From contig NZ_JASJOE010000004.1 in NCBI RefSeq assembly GCF_030163755.1, positions 1 through 64,000 of the forward strand: 64,000 bases of DNA, read 5' to 3'. This document shows positions 17,258 to 25,428 of the stretch, in pieces (within the stretch, counting starts at the first letter, position 1; each line of letters starts with the position of its first letter). The stretch comes from Roseicyclus amphidinii. Lineage in GTDB: Bacteria; Pseudomonadota; Alphaproteobacteria; Rhodobacterales; Rhodobacteraceae. The notes beneath the pieces were generated by a model. The model was not told where the DNA came from, searched no databases, and saw only the letters and a program-made list of their open reading frames with translations. Both the position numbers and the translations under genes were made by a program.

Positions 17258-17311
17258 GCTCGGCATCCCGTACGTTGAGAGAATTCCGTGCGAAGACGCC
17301 ATTGCCTTCGC
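17247..17311 (-). promoter_or_regulatory. Two-hairpin ANTAR (NasT) target RNA in the nrtA leader
   Basis: Hairpin P1 (17311-17290, minus): 8-bp stem GCGAAGGC/GUCUUCGC (one G-U pair) with hexaloop AAUGGC. Hairpin P2 (17262-17247): 5-bp stem CGAGC/GCUCG with hexaloop AAAGCC. Both loops have A at position 1 and G at position 4, the hallmark of ANTAR-binding RNAs, and P2 overlaps the terminator's 5' arm. When NasT is released from NasS by nitrate it should stabilise P2 and let polymerase through to nrtA and the genes beyond. The structure is read directly from sequence; binding is inferred from the neighbouring nasTS genes. Confidence 0.8.
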
Positions 17312-17407
17312 GCCCCTATTGCGTGCCAGCCTCGGGCGTGTCGTTCAAGCGCGCACTGCGCCCTCGGCCCGATCGCATGCTGCAGTGCCGCATTTGCCGC
17401 CCGCATC

Positions 17408-17424
17408 TGCCGCAAAATTGTGCA
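17408..17424 (-). promoter_or_regulatory. Candidate NtrC-type box upstream of the nitrate leader
   Basis: Minus strand TGCAC-N7-CGGCA matches the NtrC palindrome (TGCAC...GTGCA) at four of five positions in the second arm. It lies immediately after the nasS stop, upstream of the leader. General nitrogen control of nitrate operons is usual, but no clear sigma-54 promoter follows, so this stays tentative. Confidence 0.3.
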
Positions 17425-18597
17425 TCATCCCTGCGTCGGATCAAAAATCCGCCCATCAAAAAACCCATCCCCCTCCAGAATCACCCGCCCCGCCCCCGAC
17501 GCGACGGGGGTCGGATGGGGGAGGGAGCCTTCGAGTTTCTCGGACGCGCCGGGCAGGTCGGCGCCGGTGCCGCGCATGGCGGCGCGGTAGAGATCGCTGC
17601 GGAACACGCGGGCTGCGCGGTCCATCGCCTCAACCGGGTCCTGTCCGGTTCGGCGGGCGACCTGACAAGCGATCCATTTCGCCTGACTGCGCCACGGAAA
17701 GTTCGCGGCGCCGAGATGGAATTCGAGGAAGCCCGGCGTCTCGCGGGTTTCGCCCGACGGGGAAATCGTCAGTTGGCCGGACAGGGCACGGTCGATGACC
17801 TCGGAAGGCACGTCGAGCCACTTGCCCCGCGACAGAAGTTCGGCGGCGGCGGTCCGGCTGTCTGGCTGCGACAGCCAGCGCCCGGCTCGCCACACCGCCC
17901 GCATGAGACGACCCAGCAGATGCGGCTCGGTTTCGGCCCAGTCGGTTCGCGTGGCCAGCACCTTTTCCGGGGCGAAGCGCCAGATCGCGTGCCCCGGCAG
18001 CAACAGCGCACCCGATCCGCCCTCGACCGAGACCGAGCCCCAGGGCTCGCCCACGCAGAACGCGTCGATATCCCCGGCGGCAAGCGCCTGTGCCATCAGC
18101 GGCGGCGGCACGGTGCGGATCTCGATATCGACCGCCGACAAGGGAGTGGCCGAGAACCAGACATGCAGCAACTCGACATGCATCGAGAAGGGAAAGGGCA
18201 CGCCGACAGTCAGCCGACCCCCCGCCACGGCAGCCAGAGCCGCCCCTGCGGCTGCGGCATCGGCGAAGTCGAATGGGTGGCCGATCCGGCGCAGCTGTGC
18301 CTCGAGCGCACGACTGACGCCGATGACGTTGCCGTTGACCGAAAGGACCGACACCGCCGACATGGCCGTGGTCACCCCACCCAGACCCAGCGCCATGGTG
18401 ACTGGAATCGGCGAGAGCAGATGCGCCGCATCGACACGACCAAAGGCCAGCATGTCGCGCACCGATGACCAGGACGGCGCCGCGACCAAATCAAGCGACA
18501 GCCCCTCCGCCTCGGCAAAGCCCATTTCCTGCGCCGCGATCAGCGGGGCCGCATCCACCAGCGGCATGTAGGCGATGGGCAAGGAAACGGTCTTCAT
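17425..18597 (-). CDS. nasS: Nitrate sensor, NrtA-like, partner of NasT
   Basis: 390 residues. Homologous to NrtA-type binding proteins but without a signal peptide (starts MKTVSLPIAYMPLVDAAPL), so cytoplasmic. It keeps the ligand-site phrases (FGRVDAAHLLSPIPVTMALG, FCVGEPWGSVSV). In known NasST systems NasS binds NasT and releases it when nitrate or nitrite is present. Start at ATG 18597, overlapping the nasT stop by 4 bp (ATGA); a long reading in the same frame upstream is a shadow of nasT. Followed by the leader RNA it should regulate. Confidence 0.9.
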   Translation of the reverse strand: MKTVSLPIAYMPLVDAAPLIAAQEMGFAEAEGLSLDLVAAPSWSSVRDMLAFGRVDAAHLLSPIPVTMALGLGGVTTAMSAVSVLSVNGNVIGVSRALEAQLRRIGHPFDFADAAAAGAALAAVAGGRLTVGVPFPFSMHVELLHVWFSATPLSAVDIEIRTVPPPLMAQALAAGDIDAFCVGEPWGSVSVEGGSGALLLPGHAIWRFAPEKVLATRTDWAETEPHLLGRLMRAVWRAGRWLSQPDSRTAAAELLSRGKWLDVPSEVIDRALSGQLTISPSGETRETPGFLEFHLGAANFPWRSQAKWIACQVARRTGQDPVEAMDRAARVFRSDLYRAAMRGTGADLPGASEKLEGSLPHPTPVASGAGRVILEGDGFFDGRIFDPTQG

Positions 18598-19178
18598 CGC
18601 AGCAACCCCGCGACCGTCACCAGTGCCTCGGCGACCTCGGCGACCTTGCGGCCCTGATCCATCGCCGCCTTGCGCAGGATGGCATAGGCTTCGTCCTCGC
18701 CGATCCCCTTGGCTTTCATCAACAGGCCCTTGGCGCGGTCGATGACCTTGCGCTCCTCGAGCGCGCGGCGCGTCTCGTCCAATTCGGTTCGCATCTGGCG
18801 CATGATCTGGAACCGGGCGATTGCTGCGTCCATCACGGGTTTCAACCGCTCGGGTTGCAGGCCGTCCACGACATAGGCCGACACGCCCGCCTCGACGGCC
18901 GCGCGCGCAAGCCCGCCTGCCGCGCCGGACACGAACATCGCGACCGGGCGGTCCAGCGGGCCCGAGGCGAGGGTCAGTTCCTCCACCATGTCGCGGGTCG
19001 GGTTGTCGATGTCGATCAGCACCACATCCGGCAGGAAGGCCGCGATCTTGCGGGCCAGGCCCGAGACATTCCCGATCACATGGACATCGTAGTCGCCTGA
19101 ATCCTTCAGCGCATCCACGATCGCGATGGCGCGGTCGCGATCTTCCTCGACGACGACGATGGACAGCGGGGCGGTCAT
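18594..19178 (-). CDS. nasT: ANTAR-domain antiterminator (response-regulator-like)
   Basis: 194 residues. Receiver-like domain (residues 1-120, acidic pocket VVEEDRD and Asp56 in DVVLIDIDNP), a coiled linker, and a C-terminal ANTAR RNA-binding domain (about 130-190: ERKVIDRAKGLLMKAKGIGEDEAYAILRKAAMD). It binds twin hexaloop RNA and prevents termination. Start at ATG 19178 (MTAPLSIVVVEED); the open frame back to 19235 adds unrelated residues. First gene of the nas cluster and translationally coupled to nasS, which holds it inactive without nitrate. Confidence 0.93.
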   Translation of the reverse strand: MTAPLSIVVVEEDRDRAIAIVDALKDSGDYDVHVIGNVSGLARKIAAFLPDVVLIDIDNPTRDMVEELTLASGPLDRPVAMFVSGAAGGLARAAVEAGVSAYVVDGLQPERLKPVMDAAIARFQIMRQMRTELDETRRALEERKVIDRAKGLLMKAKGIGEDEAYAILRKAAMDQGRKVAEVAEALVTVAGLLR

Positions 19179-19790
19179 GACTTGCGAATGAGCCTTGGCG
19201 GCCTGCGTGGCAAGGGGCGTGTCGTCCCTGCGCAACGCGGATCCAAAATGTGCCCAGAATTCGAGCGGGCTGCATCAATCGTGACCATTCCTTGCCGCAG
19301 TTGGATATCCGATCCGCGCTGGTTGTCGAAGGCAACGTTAACGCGAGGCTCCTCTGCCGCTTTGTGTCGCCCTGACCAACACAACGCCTGCTCTCTGCCT
19401 TTGCTCGGGGCAGGGTAGCGGCAAATCGGTCTTGTCCATATGGCGTGAGGTGAGTGTCCGTCCAAAGCGCTGGCGGCTGCAAAGGAGACCGCTGAGCGCC
19501 CTTGAACGCAGCAATCGACGCGGCGTGGGCATCTCCTGCGCCTCTGGAGGATGGGAGCAAGCCAGCCGCGGTGTCATCGGACTAGCGGCAATGAGTATGC
19601 AAACCATGTGCAGCCGGAATTGGACGCCACGCATGGTGTTGGCCAGGACCGTCGGTACGGCGATCTACCACCGTGACGAGCCTGCCACCATCGTCAGCAA
19701 TACGCATGACATAAGTCCGCTTCCCCTCGGGCGTCGGGTTTCCATGCTGCGGTGCCCACAGTCCGCTCCCCGTCCCAAGCGCCCCCCCCC
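19179..19790. other. Intergenic region with possible decayed coding remnant
   Basis: No gene with convincing signals. It must contain the nasT promoter at its left side; no clear -35/-10 or sigma-54 site stands out. On the minus strand at about 19,582-19,760 one frame reads PTPEGKRTYVMRIADDGGRLVTVV, which looks coding, but it has no start codon of its own and begins next to a run of nine or more C (19,781-19,790 area). It may be the tail of a lost gene. Confidence 0.4.
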
Positions 19791-21299
19791 TCACGCCGCA
19801 CTCCCCTCGATCCCCGAGATCGCCTGGATCAGGCTGTCTTCCGTTACCTCCTCGGCGGTGAACTCGCGCATCACGCGGCCATGATACATGGCGACGATGC
19901 GGTCGGAGACGTGCAGCACCTCGGGCATCTCGGATGAGATGACGATCACCGCGTAGCCCTGTTTGGCCAGCTCGCGCAGGAGGTTGTGGATCTCGGACTT
20001 GGAGCCGACGTCGATCCCCCGCGTGGGCTCGTCCACGATCAGCACCTCGGGGCGCATCGAGAGCCACTTGCCGATCACGATCTTCTGCTGGTTGCCGCCC
20101 GAGAGGTTGCCGACCGTCGTGCGCCAGCTGGGGGACTTGATCTGCAGCCGGTCGCGGTACTGGTCGTAGATCGAGATCTCGGCCCCGTCCGAGACGAAGG
20201 GACCGGCGGTCAGGTCGCCGACCTGGGGCAGGGTCATGTTGTCCCGGCAGTTCATGCCGAGCACCAGCCCCTGTTCCTTGCGGCTTTCGGGGACGAGCGA
20301 GATGCCCTTTTGAATGGCGTCGATGGGGGAGGTGATGGTCACCTCCTCGCCCTTGAGGAAGATGCGGCCCGCGGTGGGTTTGCGCAGGCCGAAGAGGGTT
20401 TCGGCGATCTCGGTCCGGCCCGCGCCGACGAGGCCGTAGAAGCCCAGCACCTCGCCCTCGCGCACCTCGAAGCTGGCGTCCTGGAAGAGGTCGCCGCAGC
20501 TGAGGCCCTCGACGCGCAGGGCGACGGGGCCGAGGTCGACGGGCGCGTGGGTGCGGGTGAGGTCGAGGGAGCGGCCGATCATCATGCGGGTGATCTCGTC
20601 CTCGTCGGTCTTGGCCGTCTCGAGCGTGCCGCGGTAGGCGCCGTCGCGCAGGACCGAGATGCGGTCGGTGATCTTGAAGATCTCCTCCATCCGGTGAGAG
20701 ATGTAGATGATGCCGACGCCCTGCGCCCGCAGGTCGGCGATGACGTCGAAGAGGACGGATTTCTCGGCGTCGGTGAGGGAGGCGGTGGGTTCGTCGAAGA
20801 TGACGGCCTTGGCGTCGACGGTCAGGGCGCGGGCGATCTCGACCATCTGCTGATTGGCGATGGAGAGGTCGCCGACGCGGGTGCGGGCGTTGAAGGAGAC
20901 CTTGAGCTTTTGCAGGATGGCGTCGGTGCGGGCGTAGAGCGTGGCCCAGTCGACGCGGCCGAAGGATTTGCGGGGCAGCTCGCCGAGGTAGATGTTCTCG
21001 GCCACCGAGATTTCCTCGGCGAGGGACAGCTCCTGGTGGATGAACATGACGCCGTTGGCCTTGGCCTCGAGCGGGCCGCGCATGACGGTTTCGCGTTCGT
21101 CGATGAAGATGCGGCCTTCCTCGGGCTGGTAGATGCCGCCCAAGACCTTCATCAGGGTGGATTTGCCGGCGCCGTTCTCGCCCATGAGGGCGTGGACCTC
21201 GCCGGGCTGGACCGCGAAGCTGACGCCGTCGAGCGCGCGGACGCCGGGGAAGGTCTTGACGATGCCTTCGAGGCGGAGGGCGGGTTTTTGGTCGGTCAT
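19791..21299 (-). CDS. Sugar-type ABC transporter ATPase (two ABC domains)
   Basis: 502 residues, the length of RbsA/MglA/XylG-type ATPases. Domain 1 has Walker A GENGAGKST (near 41) and LSIANQQMVEIARAL. Domain 2 has a degenerate Walker A region (YGLVGAGRTEI, near 285) and LSGGNQQKIVIGKWL, as usual for this family. Last gene of the import operon; its ATG overlaps the stop of the preceding permease (ATGA). The substrate cannot be read from the sequence. Confidence 0.92.
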   Translation of the reverse strand: MTDQKPALRLEGIVKTFPGVRALDGVSFAVQPGEVHALMGENGAGKSTLMKVLGGIYQPEEGRIFIDERETVMRGPLEAKANGVMFIHQELSLAEEISVAENIYLGELPRKSFGRVDWATLYARTDAILQKLKVSFNARTRVGDLSIANQQMVEIARALTVDAKAVIFDEPTASLTDAEKSVLFDVIADLRAQGVGIIYISHRMEEIFKITDRISVLRDGAYRGTLETAKTDEDEITRMMIGRSLDLTRTHAPVDLGPVALRVEGLSCGDLFQDASFEVREGEVLGFYGLVGAGRTEIAETLFGLRKPTAGRIFLKGEEVTITSPIDAIQKGISLVPESRKEQGLVLGMNCRDNMTLPQVGDLTAGPFVSDGAEISIYDQYRDRLQIKSPSWRTTVGNLSGGNQQKIVIGKWLSMRPEVLIVDEPTRGIDVGSKSEIHNLLRELAKQGYAVIVISSEMPEVLHVSDRIVAMYHGRVMREFTAEEVTEDSLIQAISGIEGSAA

Positions 21300-22297
21300 A
21301 CCTTCAACTCCTCTGCGCCCTTGCGGTTCAGCTGCCGGTCGAGGAACAGGACCGCGATCAGGATGATGCCGATGACGAGGTTCACGGTTTCGGTCTGCGC
21401 GCCGATGTGGTTGAGGCCGCGGCGCAAAAGCTGGATGGCGATGACGCCGCCGAGCGTGCCGATGATCGAGCCGCGCCCGCCCGCGAGCTTGGTGCCGCCG
21501 AGGACCACGGCGGTGATCGCCCAGAGCTCGAAGAGCATGCCGTCATTGGGGTTCACCGAGCCGCTGCCGGAGTAGAAGGCGACGGCGGAGAGCGCGGCGA
21601 GAAAGCCGATCAGGACGAAGTTCCAGACCATGTGGGGGCCGACGCGGATGCCGGCGTTGACGGCGGCCTCGCGGTTGTCGCCGATGGCATAGGCGTTGCG
21701 GCCGTGGACGGTGCGGGTCATCACCAGCCAGACGATCAGGACGACGGCGAGGAAGACGATGGCGGGGGTCTGAAGGCCGAGGATGTCGGCCTCGGCGAAG
21801 TCGACCATGGTCCAGTTGAGGTGATAGGTCGGGTTCTCGCCGTTGTACATGAAGACGAGGCCGCGGTAGCCGAGCATCGCGCCCAGCGTCACGATGAAAG
21901 CGTCGACGCCGGTTTTCCAGACGATCATCCCGTTTATCAGGCCCAGAAGGCAGCCGGTGAAGAGGGCGAAGAGCCAGGCGAGCGGGATCGCGCTGTCGCC
22001 CATCGCCTCCATGAAGGGCCAGTTCATCGAGTCGAGCATGACGATGCCCGCCAGCGCGTAGGTCGCGCCGACCGAGAGGTCGATGTTGCCGTTGATCATG
22101 ACGACGGTCATGCCGATGGCGATGATGCCGATGGGGGCCGACTGCTTGAGCAGCAGGAGCATGCTGTCGAGGTCCATGAAGGCGCTGTCCGACAGCGACC
22201 ACCAGCGGCCGGCCACCTCGAAGAAGACGAGCTGGAACAGGATGAAGGCCCAGATCGCGCCGTTGTTGACCAGTTTCTTGAGCGTGTCGTTCTGCAT
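21296..22297 (-). CDS. Sugar-type ABC transporter permease
   Basis: 333 residues, RbsC-like branched-chain/ribose permease family, 8-10 hydrophobic segments. Family marks are GMTVVMINGNIDLSVGATYAL and LGGTKLAGGRGSIIGTLGG. Start at ATG 22297 with AGGAG nine bases upstream; an in-frame GTG at 22306 lies within the ribosome site. It differs clearly from the neighbouring permease, so the pair probably works as a heterodimer. Confidence 0.9.
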   Translation of the reverse strand: MQNDTLKKLVNNGAIWAFILFQLVFFEVAGRWWSLSDSAFMDLDSMLLLLKQSAPIGIIAIGMTVVMINGNIDLSVGATYALAGIVMLDSMNWPFMEAMGDSAIPLAWLFALFTGCLLGLINGMIVWKTGVDAFIVTLGAMLGYRGLVFMYNGENPTYHLNWTMVDFAEADILGLQTPAIVFLAVVLIVWLVMTRTVHGRNAYAIGDNREAAVNAGIRVGPHMVWNFVLIGFLAALSAVAFYSGSGSVNPNDGMLFELWAITAVVLGGTKLAGGRGSIIGTLGGVIAIQLLRRGLNHIGAQTETVNLVIGIILIAVLFLDRQLNRKGAEELKV

Positions 22298-22309
22298 GGG
22301 TCCCACTCC

Positions 22310-23290
22310 TCAGGCGATCGGCGACCAGAGCTTTCCGCGCTTGGTGGCGATGTCGAGCCAGACGGCGAGGATGATGATGATCCAGGTCACGACGAACTGG
22401 ACGTAGAATTCGAGACCGGCCAGAAGCAGGCCGTTCTGGATGAAGCCGAGGATCAGCACGCCGATCACGGTCTTGAAGATCGTGCCCGATCCGCCCAGCA
22501 GCGAGGCACCGCCGAGGATGACGGCGGCGAGAACCTCCAGCTCGAGGCCCTGACCGACGGTGTTCTGCGCGCCCATGGTGCGGCTGGCCTGGATCAGCCC
22601 CGCGGTGGCGACGCAGAAGGCCGAGATGAGGTAGGTGATGAACACCACCCGCGCCCGCGGGATGCCCGAGAAGGTGGCCGCGGTGCCGTTTCCGCCGACG
22701 GCATAGACCTTGCGCCCGAAGGGCGTCTTGGCCAGCAGGATGCCGAGCAGGGCGGCGAGGCCGATGAAGATCAGCACCGGGATCGGGATGCCGAGCGCCG
22801 AGCCTCGGCCGAAGACGCCGAACCATGTCTCGGACTGGTTGGCGATATCCATGTTCTGACCGCCGGACCATGTCAGCGTCAGGCCGTGGATGGCCGAGAG
22901 CATGCCAAGGGTCACGATCAGGGAATTGAGCCTGAGATAGCCGATCAGGAAGCCGTTGATCGCGCCGAGACAGAGGGTGAGGGCGAACATGGCGGGAATG
23001 GCGAGCGCCGGGCCGAAGGCCGGGTTCTCGTGCAGGTCCAGCACCACGATGGCCGAGAAGGAGAGCATCGAGCCGACCGAGAGGTCGAGGTTGCCGCCGA
23101 TCACGACAAAGGTGACACCCAGCGCCATGACGCCGAGGATCGCCGAAGAGCGGATCACCCCGAAGATGTTGTCGGGGTCGATGAAGCGCGGGTTCCAGAG
23201 GGCGAAGCCCACCATGAACAGGATGAAGGCGACAAGGATGCCTTGCCGCGCAAGAATGCCGCCGATGGATTTCATGGCAGTATCGGCCAT
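22310..23290 (-). CDS. Sugar-type ABC transporter permease
   Basis: 326 residues, same RbsC-like family as the next gene. Conserved GVTFVVIGGNLDLSVGSML and LGGASLLGGSGTIFKTVIG blocks, about nine membrane segments. Twelve bases separate it from the second permease. A GCGCCCC/GGGGCGC stem in the 75-base gap before it (23,325-23,361) may affect message stability. Confidence 0.9.
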   Translation of the reverse strand: MADTAMKSIGGILARQGILVAFILFMVGFALWNPRFIDPDNIFGVIRSSAILGVMALGVTFVVIGGNLDLSVGSMLSFSAIVVLDLHENPAFGPALAIPAMFALTLCLGAINGFLIGYLRLNSLIVTLGMLSAIHGLTLTWSGGQNMDIANQSETWFGVFGRGSALGIPIPVLIFIGLAALLGILLAKTPFGRKVYAVGGNGTAATFSGIPRARVVFITYLISAFCVATAGLIQASRTMGAQNTVGQGLELEVLAAVILGGASLLGGSGTIFKTVIGVLILGFIQNGLLLAGLEFYVQFVVTWIIIILAVWLDIATKRGKLWSPIA

Positions 23291-23365
23291 GCCGGTTCCC
23301 TCCCCCTCTTGGCGCAGGTCTTGCGCCCCTCCTGTCTTCTCGCGCCGCCTCCTCCGGGGCGCGTG

Positions 23366-24172
23366 TCAGACCAATGTCATGCCGCCGTCGATCATCACGA
23401 TCTGCCCCGTCATGTAGTCGCTGGCGCGCGAGGCGAGGAAGGTCGTCGTGCCGGTGATGTCCTCGGGGCGCGCGACGCGGCCCTTGAGGATCTCGGACGA
23501 GAATTCCTCCATCGCCTGACCGGGCCGCTCGGCGGCGCCGATGTCCATGAGGTCGCGGTCGACCTGTTCCCACATCTCGGTGGCCACGACCCCCGGCGCG
23601 AAGCCGGTGACGGTGATGTCATGCTTGGCGAGATCCCTCGCCCCGGACTGGGTCAGGCTGACCACGGCCCATTTCGAAGCGCAATAGGGCGCGACATTGT
23701 CGAAACCCTGCCGCGAGGCGATGGAGGCGGTGTTGACGATCTTGCCGCCGCCGCCCTGCGCGATCATCTGGCGGGCGGCCTCCTGCATGCCGATGAGGCA
23801 GCCGAGGCCGTTGATATCCATGATGAAGGACCAGTTTTCCTCGGTCACGTCCATGAAATTCATCGGCTTGTTGACGCCCGCGTTGTTGAACATCACGTCA
23901 AGCCTGCCGAAGGCGGCGACGGTCTGTTCGATCATCGCGCGGGTCTGGGCGCGGTCGCGGACATCGACGCCCGCGGAGATCACGTTGTCGGGGTTCACAC
24001 CGGGGCGGGTGCGGTTCGCCGCGGCGACCTGTTCCGCCTGGTCGGCGTTCAGGTCGGCGATGCAGACCCTTGCGCCTTCGTCGAGCAGCGCCTCGGCGAT
24101 GGCGCGTCCAATTCCGCGTGCGGCACCGGTGACGATGCAGACGCGCCCCTCAACTCCACGAGGTTCGGCCAC
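23366..24172 (-). CDS. SDR-family dehydrogenase (NAD(P)-dependent)
   Basis: 268 residues, classical short-chain dehydrogenase. Cofactor motif TGAARGIG (near 15), NNAG (near 96), catalytic Ser in NTASIASRQG and YxxxK as YCASK (near 163). The PGVV motif after the active site is also present. Probably oxidises a hydroxyl of the imported substrate, since it sits inside the transporter operon. A paralogue with the same SIASR, PGVVxTxxWEQ and DYMTGQ blocks lies across the divergent promoter (27,269-28,075), so two oxidation steps or two stereoisomers may be involved. Confidence 0.9.
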   Translation of the reverse strand: MAEPRGVEGRVCIVTGAARGIGRAIAEALLDEGARVCIADLNADQAEQVAAANRTRPGVNPDNVISAGVDVRDRAQTRAMIEQTVAAFGRLDVMFNNAGVNKPMNFMDVTEENWSFIMDINGLGCLIGMQEAARQMIAQGGGGKIVNTASIASRQGFDNVAPYCASKWAVVSLTQSGARDLAKHDITVTGFAPGVVATEMWEQVDRDLMDIGAAERPGQAMEEFSSEILKGRVARPEDITGTTTFLASRASDYMTGQIVMIDGGMTLV

Positions 24173-24212
24173 GGTATCCCCCTGTCCGTCTTCTTGTTGT
24201 GCTGGATGGAAC

Positions 24213-24240
24213 GGGGGCCGACCGCCAAGGGCCGGCCCCC
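24213..24240 (-). terminator. Intra-operon stem-loop after the binding-protein gene
   Basis: GGGGGCCG pairs with CGGCCCCC around a 12-base loop, 16 bases past the stop of the solute-binding-protein gene, with no T run. Such stems often protect or partly terminate the binding-protein message so that it is made in excess over the rest of the operon. Confidence 0.5.
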
Positions 24241-24255
24241 ATCCGGGGAGGGAGA

Positions 24256-25224
24256 TCAGAACACCGGGCGGGTGAACTCGCCCATGTTCTCCTGCGTGAT
24301 CTTCGGCGTGTCGAAGTAGTTCAGGAAGGGAACCTCTTCGCCTGCGAGCACGTCGAGGGCGGTCTGCAGCGCGGCCTCGGCGTCATCGACGGGCGACTGG
24401 TAGATCGAGCCCCAGTATTCGCCACGCTCCATCGCGTCGTAGCCGACGGCGAAGTTGGTGGCGCCGACGAAAGTGATGCCTTCGGCGCGGCCTGCGGCCA
24501 GCGCCGCGTTCAGCGCGCCGACGCCCATGTTGTCGTCGCCGGAATAGACGCCGTCGATGTCGTCATACTGGACAAGGAAGGCCTCCATCACGCGCTGGCT
24601 GTCTTCGCGGTTCCAGTTGCCGGGCTGGCTGTCGACGAGGGTAACGTTCGGGCAGACCTCCGGCAGGCGCTGCTGGAAGCCCTCGCTGCGCTCGATGGCG
24701 GTGGTGTAGCCGGGCTGGCCAGTGATCTCGACCACACGGGCCTCGTTCTCGATGCCGAGCTCGGTGAAGCGGTCGCACATGATCTCGGCCGAGCGGGCAC
24801 CCTGCGTGACGTTGTCGGGGCCCGAGAAGGAGGTGACGAAGTCGAAGCCGTCCTCGGCAATGTTCGAGTTGGTGATGACGACCGGGATCTCGGCCTGGAA
24901 GGCCTCGCGCACGGCGGGGATCACGGCCTGACCGTTGGTCGGCCAGATGATCATCGCGTCGACCTCCTGCTGGATGAGGTCCTGGATCTGCGCGATCTGG
25001 CGGGCGACGTCGCCGCCGGCGTCAAGGACGACGACCTCGACATCGGGGTTGGCTTCGGCGGCCGCGATGAAGGCCTGTTCGTAGGTCGTCTGGTAGCTGT
25101 CGACGCCCACGTTGTTCTGCGTGATGCCGATGGTGACGGAGCCGTGCGCATCGGCGAAGGCCATGCCGCCCGAGGCGATCAGGGCCGTGGTGCAGGCAAG
25201 CGTCAGCTTCTTGGAGTTGGTCAT
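24256..25224 (-). CDS. Sugar-type ABC transporter substrate-binding protein
   Basis: 322 residues. Signal peptide at 1-25 (MTNSKKLTLACTTALIASGG..AFADA), then a periplasmic-binding-protein fold of the LacI/RbsB type (IGITQNNVGVDSYQTTYEQ, DAMIIWPTNGQAV, VYSGDDNMGVGALNAL). First gene of the leftward operon, transcribed away from the regulator at 25,429. Ligand unknown; the pocket residues differ enough from RbsB and XylF that I do not name a sugar. Confidence 0.9.
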   Translation of the reverse strand: MTNSKKLTLACTTALIASGGMAFADAHGSVTIGITQNNVGVDSYQTTYEQAFIAAAEANPDVEVVVLDAGGDVARQIAQIQDLIQQEVDAMIIWPTNGQAVIPAVREAFQAEIPVVITNSNIAEDGFDFVTSFSGPDNVTQGARSAEIMCDRFTELGIENEARVVEITGQPGYTTAIERSEGFQQRLPEVCPNVTLVDSQPGNWNREDSQRVMEAFLVQYDDIDGVYSGDDNMGVGALNAALAAGRAEGITFVGATNFAVGYDAMERGEYWGSIYQSPVDDAEAALQTALDVLAGEEVPFLNYFDTPKITQENMGEFTRPVF

Positions 25225-25342
25225 GTCTTTCCTCCCGGTGTGTGTCTCGTGATTGCAGCTGTCCTCTCAGCCCGGGAATCGCCCCGGTGCAATCTGCATC
25301 CATCCAGCGCGGAAACGGCGCGGATCGGATGGCCCTAATCCA

Positions 25343-25377
25343 TCCATAATGGACATAATGATATCCGTAATGGATAT
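25343..25377. promoter_or_regulatory. Paired palindromic operators in the divergent promoter
   Basis: TCCATAATGGA (25343-25353) is a perfect palindrome about its central base. TCCGTAATGGA (25364-25374) is nearly so and extends to ATATCC...GGATAT. The centres are 21 bp apart, two helical turns, between the solute-binding-protein gene and the regulator. A third match, TCCGATATGGA, occurs at 25514-25524 inside the regulator's 5' end. Likely binding sites of the divergent regulator. Confidence 0.65.
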
Positions 25378-25428
25378 TTTGGCACATGCCAGATCGGCTC
25401 CAATTTGAACATTTCGAGAGGGTCACAG

